Source of the DNA: Pyrenula massariospora
Taxonomy: Eukaryota; Ascomycota; Eurotiomycetes; Pyrenulales; Pyrenulaceae
Direction of reading: 5' to 3'
Length of the DNA stretch: 64,000 nucleotides
Assembly: GCA_021030905.1 (NCBI GenBank)
Contig: JAGFMI010000006.1
Span: 1,984,001 to 2,048,000 of the forward strand
A model generated the notes under the pieces. It worked only from the letters and a program-made list of their open reading frames with translations, was not told the origin of the DNA and did no database searches. A program made the translations under genes and the position numbers. This document shows, in pieces, positions 1-10,908 of the stretch (positions are counted from its first letter, which is position 1; every line of letters starts with the position of its first letter).

Positions 1-1
1 C

Positions 2-1765
2 CATCCATCAGAAGCACAACGGCTACAGGGTCTCGGTCCTAAACTATGCGAGCGATTGACGGAAAAGCTCAAGGCTTACTGTGTTGCTAATGATCTTACT
101 CCGCCACCAGAACATCAAATTCATCGGCCTTCGAAAAGGAATAGCGATAATGGTGGTCTTAATGAAGGAGGAGTTGAGCCTCAAGCTCAACCTGCAAAAA
201 AAGCTCGCAAAACGAAACCTTACGTTCCACCTCTCCGTTCCGGCGCTTACGCTCTCATTCTCGCGCTGGCAACATTAGATGAAAATGCATCACAAGGAAT
301 GAGCAAAGCTGAAACGATTCAACTGGCTGAGCCACACTGCGACACGTCGTTTACTGCGCCGAGTGACCCAACCAAGCATTATACTGCTTGGAACGCCATA
401 AAGACATTGCTCAACAAAGACTTGGTATACGAGCACGGTCGGCCGTTGCGAAGATACATGTTGACGGAGGAAGGCCGGGAATGCGCTATACGATTGCATA
501 AAAGCTCGAATGGTCGGATGGATGCATTAATGAGCCAAAATAAAAAGCAGAATTCAAGACATACAAGCCCTCAGAGACCGGACATGACCTTGGACAATGC
601 TTTGTCCATCAAAGATCAATTGCCGAACATTGTTTCGGACCAGGTGGCAGAAAGGCGGCAAAGAAAGCAAGACGAGAGACAATTCCTACAACTCATATCC
701 AGCAGTCCGCCACCATCCCCGGAAAGGCCCATCCCAGGCCAGCAACTAAACCAGCAATCTACTGTCCCTACAACAGCCCAACCTCCAATCTCCGAGGACT
801 TGTCTACCTCTCTTCCCAAATTCACTCCCATCATTCTCCCCGCCGGCTCGTTCACCGTCCATCTTCTCCTCGACACCCGCGAAATCCGCACCACCACCGA
901 TCGTGACTACATCTCGACCGAACTATCCAAGCGCGGCATCACAGCTACAACACGCGCCCTCCCCCTCGGCGACGCGCTCTGGATCGCCCGCCCCAAAAAC
1001 CCCTACTCTCTCTCACCACACCTCCTCGACGACGAAAACCAGGACCCCAGCAAAATCGAAATCGTCCTCGACCACGTCCTCGAACGCAAACGCCTCGACG
1101 ACCTCATCTCCAGCATCAAAGACGGCCGCTTCCACGAGCAGAAGTTCCGCCTCCGCAAATCCGCCATCCCCCACGTCACCTATCTCGTCGAAAACTTCTC
1201 CCTGTCCGCCGACAAATCCTCTCGCTACGCCGACGCCGTCGCCTCCGCCATCGCCGGCACCCAGGTCGTGAACGGGTACTTTGTCAAGCGCACCGCCAAG
1301 CTCGACGACAGCATCCGCTACCTCGCCCGCCTGACCCGCCTCCTGCAGGCTAAGTATGAAAAACACCCGCTCCACGTCATCCCCCCGGAAGCGCTGAGCC
1401 CGCGCACCTACACCGCGCTGCAGGCCCGGCTCCGCGCCGCGCAACCACAGACCCCACCGCACTACATCACTTTCTCGGCCTTTGGCGCGCTGGTGGGCAA
1501 GGCCAGCGCGCTGACGCTAAGAGATGTCTACCTGAAGATGCTGATGTGCACGCGCGGAGTGACGGGGGAGCGGGCGCTGGAGATTGCCAAGGTGTGGGGG
1601 ACGCCGAGGGGGTTGGTGGAGGGGTTTGAGGAACGAAAGGGGAAAGGGAAAGGGGGAGGGAGAGGGGGGGAGGAGATGGTGCATGAGGTGTTGGGGAGGG
1701 GGCCGGTGCCGAGGAGGAGGGTGGGGAGGGGGCTTGGGAGGAAGATTGGGGAGGTTTGGGGGTGA
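2..1765 (+). CDS. mus81: MUS81, structure-specific endonuclease catalytic subunit (5' end beyond the window)
   Basis: MUS81 pairs with EME1/MMS4 in the nucleus and cuts branched DNA such as 3' flaps, replication forks and Holliday intermediates. The frame is open to the left edge, and its first residues (SEAQRLQGLGPKLCERL) are the end of the N-terminal helix-hairpin-helix, so only a short N-terminus is missing; 587 residues are visible. A winged-helix-like region follows at about nt 220-500, then a low-complexity linker. The XPF-type nuclease domain lies at about nt 840-1350 with the ERKRLDD metal motif at nt 1082-1102 and an upstream LLLDTREIR strand. The tandem helix-hairpin-helix region is at nt 1440-1620. 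The last 45 residues are an odd Gly/Arg/Lys-rich tail encoded by a very G-rich stretch. No intron is visible. Identification is secure from the nuclease motif and domain order. Confidence 0.96.
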   Translation, partial: HPSEAQRLQGLGPKLCERLTEKLKAYCVANDLTPPPEHQIHRPSKRNSDNGGLNEGGVEPQAQPAKKARKTKPYVPPLRSGAYALILALATLDENASQGMSKAETIQLAEPHCDTSFTAPSDPTKHYTAWNAIKTLLNKDLVYEHGRPLRRYMLTEEGRECAIRLHKSSNGRMDALMSQNKKQNSRHTSPQRPDMTLDNALSIKDQLPNIVSDQVAERRQRKQDERQFLQLISSSPPPSPERPIPGQQLNQQSTVPTTAQPPISEDLSTSLPKFTPIILPAGSFTVHLLLDTREIRTTTDRDYISTELSKRGITATTRALPLGDALWIARPKNPYSLSPHLLDDENQDPSKIEIVLDHVLERKRLDDLISSIKDGRFHEQKFRLRKSAIPHVTYLVENFSLSADKSSRYADAVASAIAGTQVVNGYFVKRTAKLDDSIRYLARLTRLLQAKYEKHPLHVIPPEALSPRTYTALQARLRAAQPQTPPHYITFSAFGALVGKASALTLRDVYLKMLMCTRGVTGERALEIAKVWGTPRGLVEGFEERKGKGKGGGRGGEEMVHEVLGRGPVPRRRVGRGLGRKIGEVWG

Positions 1766-1822
1766 AGTGGAGAGTGGAGTGGGGATGGGGAGGGGGGATT
1801 GGGAGCTTTGGGTGGGAGATGT
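1596..1822 (+). other. G-run-rich tract at the 3' end of MUS81
   Basis: The + strand is almost free of C and carries many runs of three to seven G separated by short A/T spacers. The tract covers the last 57 codons, the stop codon and the first 57 bases downstream. Such spacing could form G-quadruplexes in the RNA or the non-template strand. That is inference; the G runs are directly visible. Confidence 0.7.
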
Positions 1823-2938
1823 TTAGTTGGGAGGGGTTTGGGTGTGGCGGGTAAATGGATAGATGGCTTGTATATATAGTATTTGAACATATGTTGAAAT
1901 TGGTGGACTTTCAAAGTCTGCCACTGCGTCGGAGTCATTGATACGCTTACGAACTGGGTAGGCCTGCACTATTACATACAACGTTCTGGTTCTGGTTCTC
2001 CAAGTCAAGAGACTTCCTAGCGTAATTGAATATCGTTAGACTCGATCACCGTAAAGAAATGATCTGGCTAGATAAAAAATAAAAATCCAATTCGATATGG
2101 TCCTATCTGGTTGCGTTCCGCCCCCTGACCGCCTCTTCCCATCTCACCTTGCTCCTTTCTCTTCTCGAAGAATGGGAGAAAGGTCGAGCACGGCATGACG
2201 TGCTATCCAGTATATGCATACAAACACTGCACCCCTCAGCACTAACGTCCCCATTGAAAAGCCTTCCGTCATTCCGACGGTTAAAGCCTAGTTGCCCTGA
2301 TACCTTGTCTTGTATCCCGAATCTTTCAACGGTCCTTCATCGTACCTAGTTCCAATCCCCATGTCAATCCCAATCTAGTCCCTTCTTCCCTTACTGCGAT
2401 GGGATTTTTGTTACAAATTGCAGCCCCGCATATCATAATTCCATTTCGAAGCCGCGAAGCGCCAACACAACGCAACGCAGCGCAGCGCACCCTGTGAGCC
2501 GGTCAAGGAAACAGCGAAAAGACCTACCCCCCGAGTCGTGCCAGCCTTGTGCTCTTAGATCGCGGTGTACTTTAGACGGGGCGAGGTAGCTCGTCCGTCC
2601 AGTGGGAGCGTCGGGATAGCTGTTGAGCATGTTTTGGTTTGGGGGGTGCGATTTGGAGCGTGGCTTTTCCTCGTGACGTCGAGTCGTTCTTCTAGTGGTT
2701 ACTCTTTTGAGGTCGAGGTCGTAGTCGAGGTTAAGGTCCGTGAGTGTTATAGATCACTGTAGCGGGAAGATCTCGATCTTGTTTCTCTACGTGGTCCAAC
2801 GGCACGAGTCCCTTTGGCGGAATATCTCGGCGGCGGCGCCTGCCGTTGTTATTGCAGAGGCGCAACGATAGCCGGTAGAAAAGTATCGAAAAAGTTGAAA
2901 GCTGTCTTCGCTCTCTAACTTCATCTGGCTCATTTCGC
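1766..2938. other. Intergenic region between convergent genes
   Basis: After the G-rich tract the sequence becomes ordinary. Short open frames on both strands lack family signals. The right part (2731-2938) could be the last exon of the neighbouring minus-strand gene if a second acceptor is used. I see no RNA gene or repeat. Confidence 0.5.
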
Positions 2939-3787
2939 TCATCCCCCGGTCTTGCGACTGTGCAAACCTAATATCATAAGTAAGCCTCGACAGCAAAGCA
3001 GAAGGATGATTGACAAAAGCACATACCGAGCACGACGGTCCGCACCCGCGATATCAAAGACCCCGACCGCCGGTGAAGTGAACCAGGAGAATATGCAGGC
3101 ACTTTCTCGCTCGCACGAGGCGTTCGACGGTAGACCGGCGCGGCGTCGGGGTGGAGCAAGGTGTTCGAGCTGAGCTCGCCGTTGCCCTTACCCATGGACG
3201 TTGCCCAAGATGGGTTTGGCTCGACGGGGGTCTGCGGTGGCGCTGGCATGAGATACATGGCCGCGGTCAGCTTGCGCATCGAGCTTGCGTCTAGCTTGAA
3301 ATAATGGACGGGCAGGCCGGGGAGGAACGCCCTGAGCGAGTTGGCAGAGGGGACCTTGCAGACGAGCTGGGTAATTGCGAAGAAGATTTCCTCGCTGGGG
3401 ATGGCGCGGTCGTGGAGCAGGCGGAGGAGCATAGGTGGGGAAGGGGAGTTGGAGGGGGTCAGGGAGATGGGGAGATATTCGAAGGGGGAGGCGTTTGTGG
3501 CGCGGAGGTATTTCATCAGAGGGCTTGAAGACGGAGAGAGCTTTGAAGAACATTGAGAATTAGCTGGGTGTGGAGACTGGTAGGTGACTGCGCAAGCGTA
3601 CTAGGCATATCTTGATGGTCTCGTCCGATTCGGTCGGGCCTCGGATGACCACGCATAGCTGTTCGGGAGCCATGAGTTGAGATATTCCACAGTGGATAGG
3701 CTCCGCTAAACGGAGGATACACCCTGCTGAAATGAAGTCGGAGGCCAATGGCGCCTCTTCGCCTTCGCCTTCGCTGATTGTATCCAT
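2939..3787 (-). CDS. Uncharacterised three-exon protein
   Basis: I do not recognise the family. Exons read 3787-3602, 3540-3027 and 2967-2939, giving 242 residues. Intron 1 (61 nt) starts GTACGC, carries CTAAT and ends AAAG. Intron 2 (59 nt) starts GTATGT and ends TTAG. Frames are continuous across both junctions, and exon 2 has a coding-like composition. The product starts with an acidic MDTISEGEGEEAP segment and then a globular-looking region of about 130 residues (ITQLVCKVPSANSLRAFLPG). The C-terminal part is Ser/Pro-rich and probably disordered. A second acceptor 10 nt downstream of the first would extend the last exon to 2731 and give 308 residues. There is no signal peptide or membrane segment. 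Confidence 0.55.
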
Positions 3788-5027
3788 GCTGGTAGGGATA
3801 TCAATGTAAAGATAATAGACAACGAATTAGAAGTTATAAAGAACACATTCCCATACTAGAACAGATGCCAGTTGATAAGGAGAGAAAAGCGAAAATCGAT
3901 GATGATCAAAACTTTTTTCTGATATGCATACACCGCGAACGGGAGTTTGTTGGACTTTGTTGGCAATCCGTCCAAATTTGGAATGCTGCAAAGCTTCCCC
4001 AGAGGCTGGCCCCAGTATATTAGGATAGACCTTGGAGGTACTCTGCAGGGTTGGTAGGGCGCGAAACCCTGCCGAGGGTACTGAGGTCGAGCTTTTATAC
4101 GCCCTACACAATGATGAGCAGGATTTTGCGACCTTTCAGCTCAGGCGGTCAAAGCCATGTTCTGGACGCGAAAAGATCTGAGAAGAGACAATTTGACGAG
4201 AGTCAGCAAACTCCTCCGAAAGTGTCAGCAGTCGGCATGCGACGTCGAGGTGTAAGTCTCAGCTCGACATGTGTTCGTCAGCGTGCCGGAAAATGGATTG
4301 ACCTTCTGCATTTGCTCACTCCGCACCGATCTCTGCGCTCTATATGAAACAGAGAAATTGAAATTGGCCCTCGCGTTGGTGACATTGATTTGGCCCATGT
4401 TCGTGGATTTTTCATACAGGCGCGAAGACCTTCTACACTTTGTCGGGAAGGATTCGGCGAATGGGCTTTGGGACTGGCGCGGGCGGGCGGTTGGAGAGCC
4501 TGCGGGTGTTGTTGCCCAGGTTGGCTCAGCCCCAAACCCCCAATTCAGAATAAGGGGCTTCCAGATGGCCAAACAACGAGCCTTTAACCCTTCATGCGCC
4601 TAGTGACCCAATGAAAGGGATTCGCCACAAACGAGTCGGGAGTCAACAAACTTCGCCTTATAGATCTGGAAGTCCGGGGTCGCCCAAGATGACGGAAACA
4701 TCGACCCATGTCGGTGTAAGGAACGTGGCAGGACTTTCGTACGTATATATGTACGCTGCATGCCGTTACCAAACCTTGCATTCTATCTCAAATGTGTTGC
4801 ATGATCACTGGTCGAATCGTCATCGCGGACAAGGCTAGAAGAAACAGGGGCGGAGCAAGCTCAGAGGAGCATTAGACAAAATCCTCTGAAAAGGTAATCT
4901 TGGCTGTGGCAATCGGCAGCCTTTATCGCGGAAGCAATAGAGCGAATGCTATATTCGGCAACGAGATTTCAGCTTGTTCATCCTACCAGATGAGTCTCAG
5001 CGTCAGTGATCGTGACGATCCTCCTTA
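3788..5027. other. Intergenic, no supported gene
   Basis: Overlapping open frames occur on both strands at 4225-4603, but none has a recognisable motif, start context or splice partner. This stretch is the upstream region of the minus-strand gene ending at 3787. I see no repeat. Confidence 0.5.
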
Positions 5028-5990
5028 TCATCGACACGAAGATTCTCGATCATGTCGAAAATAACCCATATCGACAGGCTCAGTGCCCTCCCATATCTTG
5101 GCTCTGTGGGCGGGAATCAAATTGTCAGTCCACTGGGGCTTCCTTTCCTGCCGATCATACTTCTCGAACCCCTCGAAGAGCTTTCCGTCGCCAGCAGAAG
5201 TATTCTCAGTTTGCTGAGCATCAGTCTGGAACATTCTGAAAATGCCACCAGGAAATCCTATCTGCGGGTCAGGTCTCTGAAGAAGATAAAGTGATCCAAC
5301 ATTTCAGCAGACCAAGGAGATATCATCCTCATCCAGAATAGTCAAGAGGTCTAACATGACAGCTCGTGCTACTGTAATACACATAGTCATTGCCGTAGAT
5401 AGACTGGTGTAACCAGCAAATTTGGACAACCTCGAAGGCGGCGTGCCGTTTGACATCTCTGCTGTTTCCGAGCTCTAATACCAACTCTAGGTCGTTTTCC
5501 TGTTTTAGAAGGTTAAGAATGGTCATGGCTGGAAAGAGAATCAGTGATATTATCACCAGGGCAGCGATGAAACTCCTCAATGGGTTATGCTTTGAAAATA
5601 TTGATGGAGAAGCACGGAGGATGGCGACTTCTCATACGGTAACAAATACTCTGGTCATGACATGAGCCACGATATGAGACGTTAGTATATTTCAGGAATT
5701 GTGTTTATTGTTGTCACAGATTTCGTTTCTGATACTGAGCTACCATTCCCATGAAATAGAGATCCAATGTCCGTTGCGTTGATGGATAGGACGGTAACTT
5801 TGTGAAAAAGCTCGCTGGCATAGTCTGATATTGGGTTTGCTGACAGAGGATGGAGGATCCAAGTATGATTATACTTGATAATCGGTGACAAGTATACCTG
5901 GAAAAATTCAAATTCTACTCTCTAGCCAAGGTAGCTTCAAGCCATACCTCAAACAGTATCACGATGCAGTCCAGGTCTGGATAGCTACCA
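5028..5990 (-). pseudogene. Possible multi-exon gene or gene relic
   Basis: Several minus-strand pieces look coding, but I could not join them all. One good junction is visible: a segment ending in ILFE at 5948 joins, through a 50-nt intron with GTATGG...CCAG (5898-5947), to VYLSPIIKYNHTWILHP and about 65 more residues. A second segment (about 5540-5360) includes NDLELVLELGNSRDVKRH, and a strong acceptor TTCTCTTTCCAG precedes its start. A third (5259-5028) starts after CCCGCAG with IGFPGGIFRMFQTDAQQ. The start codon and the junctions between segments 2 and 3 are unclear, and stops interrupt other frames. It may be a poorly conserved host gene or a decayed one. The family is not recognised. 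Confidence 0.35.
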
Positions 5991-6191
5991 CGGCGAGCTA
6001 TCTGTGCCGTCTCTACTCTGCAACTTTCGACACTCAATACGCTCTACCATGAGATTTACTAGTACAACGACATAGAAATGTGTATGTCTTCCTCCTCGCC
6101 TCGCTTTCCAGACGCTACACAACCATAGATTTCACGTTTTAACATTATGACAACTTGTGCCAATGCATTCCGGGAGTAGAACATCTTCATA

Positions 6192-6211
6192 CGTCCGTCC
6201 GTCCGTCCGTC
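6192..6211. repeat. (CGTC)5 microsatellite
   Basis: Five perfect tandem copies of the tetranucleotide CGTC lie between the doubtful 5-6 kb gene and the Sds3-like gene. A short CA run lies nearby at about 6418-6430. Confidence 0.9.
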
Positions 6212-6493
6212 AGCCCTACTTATTTCAAATTCAAGGTATATCTCGATATCGAATCCTACAGAGCGAAAATGTTTCCAACAGCGACCAAATCAAAAAATTT
6301 TTCCTCAGCCAGTTGGTGTCCTTGTTTGATGCCGTTGATATAGATATGTAGACATGTGGTGGGTATCAAAACCATCTATCTCATGCAAAACTCTATACCG
6401 CAGGACTGATAGACATAGACACACACACAATCTCCATTTATCATCCATCCATTTCCCCACAACCCCACCTTGCCAAAGCCGCAGAAACTTTCC

Positions 6494-8127
6494 TTAGCTC
6501 AAATCCACCATTCCCCTTCCGCCAGCCGCCTCCCCCTGAGGATGAGGATGGGGATACTCCCCCCAGTCCGGCACCAAACCCCCCACACCGCCACCGGCAC
6601 CCCCCTCCCGCTGGCCCCCTCGACAAACCTCCTCCAACAACCTCCCATCCGCCCACCCCCTCCCCATCTCCCTGGCCCCCTCAATCCGCCTGAGATCATC
6701 CTCCACCTCCTCCGGCATCAGCGCGCTCGGCGGCAGCACCACCTGCCCTCCTTTCGAATTGAAGTTCGCCAGCACAAGTGTCGGGAGGCTGTTGCGTGCC
6801 AGGGCGGCTGCAGCCGCGGCGGAGGACGAGGAGGATTTGTCGGCGGCGGCGAGATCGGAGAGGAGGGAGAGGCCGGCGAGGGCTCCGCCGGCGTTGACGC
6901 GCGCGGAGCGGGTGAGGTGGTGGTAGGTGTTTGTGTTTGTTTGGCTGCTGGCTGTGCGGTCCATGTCCGGGGCGATAAGGTCGGGGACGGTGGAGTTTAA
7001 GAGGTTGTCGTCCGAATCGGAGGTAGATGGGGAGGAGTTTTCGGTGGAGGATGTGGGGCTTTCTGGGTCTTGTGAGCGCGAACGGTGATTGTGGTGGTGG
7101 TGTTTGCCGTTCTTGCGGGTGTGGGCGAAATATTGTGTCGCAGCGAGGTGGGCTTGGTAGGAGTGCATGTTGAGCTCTTTGTCGCTAAAGAGGGAGTTGA
7201 TGCTGCTGCTTGGTGAGGTGTGATAGCCTGCTATTCTGGCACGGGCACGATCTACCGGCGTGGAGATTCCATCGATTCCCGGGGAGCCAGGGTCATCATC
7301 TAAGGCCCTTCGTTTCCGCTTGTTGAAGTTCTCTGACAAGAGTGAGTTCCCCAGCTCTTCTGCGTCTCCGCGGTTTCGCGTAAGGCGTGTTTTACGGTTG
7401 GTATGCGCACCACCGGGGCTTGAGGGGTTGGTGATTGTAAATTGGCTTGCGTGATGTAGTAATGAATTTGTGTCGGCGCTGTCTAGTTGCTCTTTCTCTT
7501 TCATTAAGGCATTGATTTTGGACTGTATGCCATTGGTCATTCGATCACGAATAGTCTTGGAGAGGAGCTTGCACTCCTCGTCAGCATGCTTAAGCTTGTA
7601 ATCGCATTCGCGTTTCAGATTGACGAGAGTTCGATCGTAATTATCCTAGCAGACGGAAAGTATTAGCTTTTATAAGCTCCACAACTCGGATTTGTGGGAT
7701 TGTAAGGTGGACTCACATTCACCCGCACAAGCTCAATCTCTCGGTCTTCTTTCGCATCGTTGGTTTGTCGAGCAAAATCATTATACCATTTCCCCGCACT
7801 CAGCGTCACTTCTCCCTGATACGGTGTCCCAGCGGCAGAAGCCTCTAAAAGATTTCTTATTTCATCTGGAGAGTCATCGAGCGGTTCTGACTGGTAGACA
7901 TCGGCGCGCTGAATGAGGGCTATGTCGTGCTGTAGGGCAACCAGCTGAGTCCGAAAGTGTACGTCTCGATTCTGATTGAATTCATTGACTAGCTCTTGAT
8001 AGTGCGCATTGTGAGCCTGTCGTTTCTTGTCTTTCTTTGAAATTGGCTGTGGTTGGGGCGAGGGAGACCGACGGGCGTGGTACGGTGCTCCGTGAGTGGG
8101 AGACGTTGGGGAGGGAGAGTAAGGCAT
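6494..8127 (-). CDS. sds3: Sds3-like subunit of the Rpd3L histone deacetylase complex
   Basis: Sds3-family proteins hold the Rpd3/Sin3 deacetylase together in the nucleus and so support transcriptional repression. Two exons (8127-7717 and 7645-6494) are joined by a 71-nt intron with GTGAGT...CTGCTAG and give 520 residues in one frame. The family signature is a helical, charged segment from about residue 20 to 190. It includes HYQELVNEFNQNRD, a central FARQTNDAKEDREIELVRVN stretch and then NYDRTLVNLKRECDYKLKHA. The rest is disordered: a basic KRKRRALDDD patch, Ser/Asp tracts, a His run (KHHHHNHR), a poly-Ala stretch, and a glycine-rich tail encoded by a G-rich coding strand. Family assignment comes from the coiled-coil region only, so a related Dep1/Sds3-type protein is possible. 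Confidence 0.75.
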
Positions 8128-8983
8128 GGTGGCGACGTCGGGAGCTTAACAGTTGCCCTGCGATGAAGTGGTCGAATGAGTCTTCAAGCTAGGTGGCTTC
8201 AGCATCGACGGATCGGTGTGTAGGAAGGAAAGCGAGTCATTCTCAGCGAGGTTGGAGAGCGTAACCTCTTGTTCCTGGCGGCTCGGGGTAAAGGTGCGCG
8301 TGCTGCGTCAATCCCCAAACCTTATTTGCAAGCCTCGGATCGGAGGATTCCTTCGCCGACTCTATCTCACTTGAGTAGCGAGAGCTTCCAGTTACATTTA
8401 GCGGCCTTCACACGAACGGGAGTACATTCTTCAACCCCGCTGGAACAAAGTATATTTCACTATCTATCTTCTAATCTCTAACCTCTATATCTTTGTCAGT
8501 CTAACAAGCGGTGACTTCTATCCAATCTCGTCCCACTTTGCCGAAAGGGATAGCCCTACTTCGTAACGTTACGACCGCACACGTTAATAGTGCAACCATA
8601 TGTCCATAATATACTTTCCTAGACCAGCATATCTTCTGGGTTTCTTCCATCTCCATGTTCGATTGCCACGCTACCGGGTGATTGCTCGCCTTCTTCATAG
8701 CACCGACCCAACCCGGGAGAGCATGCCCAGTAAATTTTCACCAGCCAGCTTCCGCCTTCCCAGCTTGGATCGCAGTCTGGTGAGGTGGCTTGATAAATTT
8801 GCCTAGGCCTATGGTCTCGGGAGAGGCATGACATTCAGCACTCGAATGTGCGCTGAGTGACCGTCAACAGCACCTCCATTGGTGTAATCCACAGCGATGC
8901 CTGTCGTAGCCTTAAGAACCACTTCGGAATAAGATCCGTTGGCAACAAACTCGGAAAAGTGTGTCGACTTTTCATGCCGATTC
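8128..8983. other. Intergenic region upstream of sds3
   Basis: Holds the promoter side of the Sds3-like gene and the 3' flank of the next minus-strand gene. No motif, RNA gene or repeat is supported. Confidence 0.5.
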
Positions 8984-10167
8984 TCAAGTCGTCAAGCTCC
9001 TCTTTCTCTTCACTTTCACTCCTTCTTTTGCAATTTCATTGTCTACCAATCGCTGATCTGTGCTCATCACTGCTTCCTTCCCAAATATACCTTTCACGAT
9101 TCTGGCAACCCATTCCTGCGTCGTTTTGGTAGCAGGCTCTTCTGCAAGACGTACGCGTACTGGAGGAAGGCGCTGGCGTCTCGAGGCACCACGTCTTGGC
9201 CCCACTGTCGCAGAGGGACTTGTCAAGGCGGACGTAGAGACGATGGAACTGGGATGCCTGGGGCTGGATGAGGCGACGAAAGAGACGGATAAACTGCGAG
9301 AAAGATTCTTCGGACAAGGGGTCGTAGTCACGGATCGCAATCGAGGGAGAATAACATCAGGATATGTCTTCCTCCATACTTGACATTCTCTAACTAGATC
9401 TCGTACCCCGCTTTCGAAATCAGCGGCCCGCATGGAAATCTCAACCCAAAGATCCCTTCCCCAGAAATCGTCTTTAAAAACCGCCTCCTGGAGGATGGGC
9501 AGAAAAAACGATGTGTCTAACAACTGCTCTGTTAGCCCGCAGACCAGTGGGGAAGACGCAAAAAATGGAGACAGCCTCGTTCCAGCGATGGCTGCCCGAA
9601 GGTACGGCTCGCCTTCGAAGATTTTAAGGACGACACAAGAAGGGCAGCCGTTTGTGTTGCACCAAGACTGCTCTCCGAGTGTCAAACATGTGAGCCAGGA
9701 AAAGGAACTGCGAGAGGGCCCGCGGAAGGCGAGCTCGGGATCTGATGGCGTTGATTTGGGGGACGTCGAGGAGATAGAGGGAGATGAGGAGGGGGACTCG
9801 GTTGATGGACTTGGTTTGGAGCCAGGTACCGGAGTTGATGATTTACGTCGTGGATGCAGGGTCAGATAGTGTGTTGCGAGAGTGGATGCGATATTTTGGA
9901 GATTTATCAAAGGGGAAAGAATGAAATTCAAAAGCGTAGCGTGAAGGATGAAGGTGTCTTTGGTCGCAAATGGGAGAGAGATATGCGAAGGGCAGAAGCT
10001 GGGTAGAAAGGATATTAGCAATTGGTGGTACAGTGAGGCAACTCGACAACTTGCCTGCGGTTTTGAGATTGCGAGAGGCTTCTGTAAAGAGTGTTGAAGC
10101 CTTCGTCTGCTAGTAGTAATCGTACGTCCTCTAGCGAGAGAAAGAACGGTGACTCAATAGGCGCCAT
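8984..10167 (-). CDS. Uncharacterised protein with a likely GC-AG intron
   Basis: Family not recognised. Exon 1 is 10167-10055 and starts MAPIESPFFLSLEDVRLLL. Exon 2 is 9998-8984. The only junction that keeps the long second frame uses a GC donor (AG|GCAAGT) and a CCCAG acceptor, with TTGCTAAT about 20 nt before the acceptor. The intron is 56 nt and both exon phases fit, giving 375 residues. GT donors nearby put exon 2 into a frame that stops. The product has a helical N-terminal region, a Ser/Pro-rich linker, then a compact Cys-containing part (CNTNGCPSCVVLKIF, FKDDFWGRDLWVEISMRAAD), and a basic Arg-rich tail. GCPSC resembles a small metal site, but no known zinc domain is evident. Confidence 0.6.
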
Positions 10168-10235
10168 TGCGATTCGGTATGGTTCGTCGATCAAGGTATG
10201 GTACAAAATATTTCATTTGGTGCGGTAGATTGTGT

Positions 10236-10908
10236 CTAATACACATATTCCAGTTTTGAACACCACGAGAGACGGGGGGAGTTGTAGATGAAACCAACAT
10301 GCAGTCGAAACAGTTTGACAGCAAGAGGCCACACAATTTGGTTCCCAAATGGAACTGCTTGTACAACCCAGTGACGAAAGGGGGGATCAGCCTTACTAAA
10401 TACTACCTCGCCAAGGGGGCCGTCAATGGAATCCTCGTTACGAGAGATTACCGCGGACCGTGCTTTGCACTTTGCAGTCTTACCATAGTCTCTGTAATCA
10501 TGGGCGGCTCTGTAGATAAGACAAATCAATTGCGGGTGGGCACACGCAACTATTGAAAACAGGTGGCATGAGAGTGAGAGTTTGTGTGCGCCACTGCCAC
10601 AGTTGCATGGTTGACACGAGGTAGTACCTGGTAGGGCCGGTGCCACACTACGGGTGTAATAAGAATGGAGAATTGCGGCATCCGTTGGCATACGGAGGCT
10701 GTTCGTTCTTAGGATACGATACAGGCTTTGTCCGTAAGATTTCGCATATGACTTTTCCATGAGGAAAACCGGGGATGCAAGATGCCCTGTCGATCTCGCT
10801 CGGTCGGAGATGGGGGTTGGTGGCAGGGTTTGTTGGGATGGCGTCAGGGGCCGCGGCCTTTTGGGGCGTCGACGGATCGGGAACAGAGTCGCCCGAACTG
10901 GTTGACAT
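10236..10908 (-). CDS. Small uncharacterised two-exon protein (tentative)
   Basis: Family not recognised. Proposed exons are 10908-10694 (starts MSTSSGDSVPDPSTPQK) and 10509-10236, joined by a 184-nt intron with GTATGC...TCTACAG. Phases agree (2 then 1) and give 162 residues. The first part is Pro/Ala-rich and probably disordered. The second contains DYRDYGKTAKCKARSAV and an aromatic stretch ending in KLEYVY. The intron is longer than most in this window and no homology anchors the model, so exon 1 could use another donor. The promoter would sit in the region to its right. Confidence 0.4.

Noticed and set aside
1013-1462. 149-residue open frame antisense to MUS81
   Set aside because: Shadow of the C-rich nuclease-domain coding sequence; its Val/Asp/Glu composition reflects third-codon C on the other strand.
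5510-5580. Possible transmembrane segment (FIAALVIISLILFP) in the minus-strand frame
   Set aside because: It coincides with a pyrimidine-rich tract ending in TTTCCAG and is more likely the 3' end of an intron.
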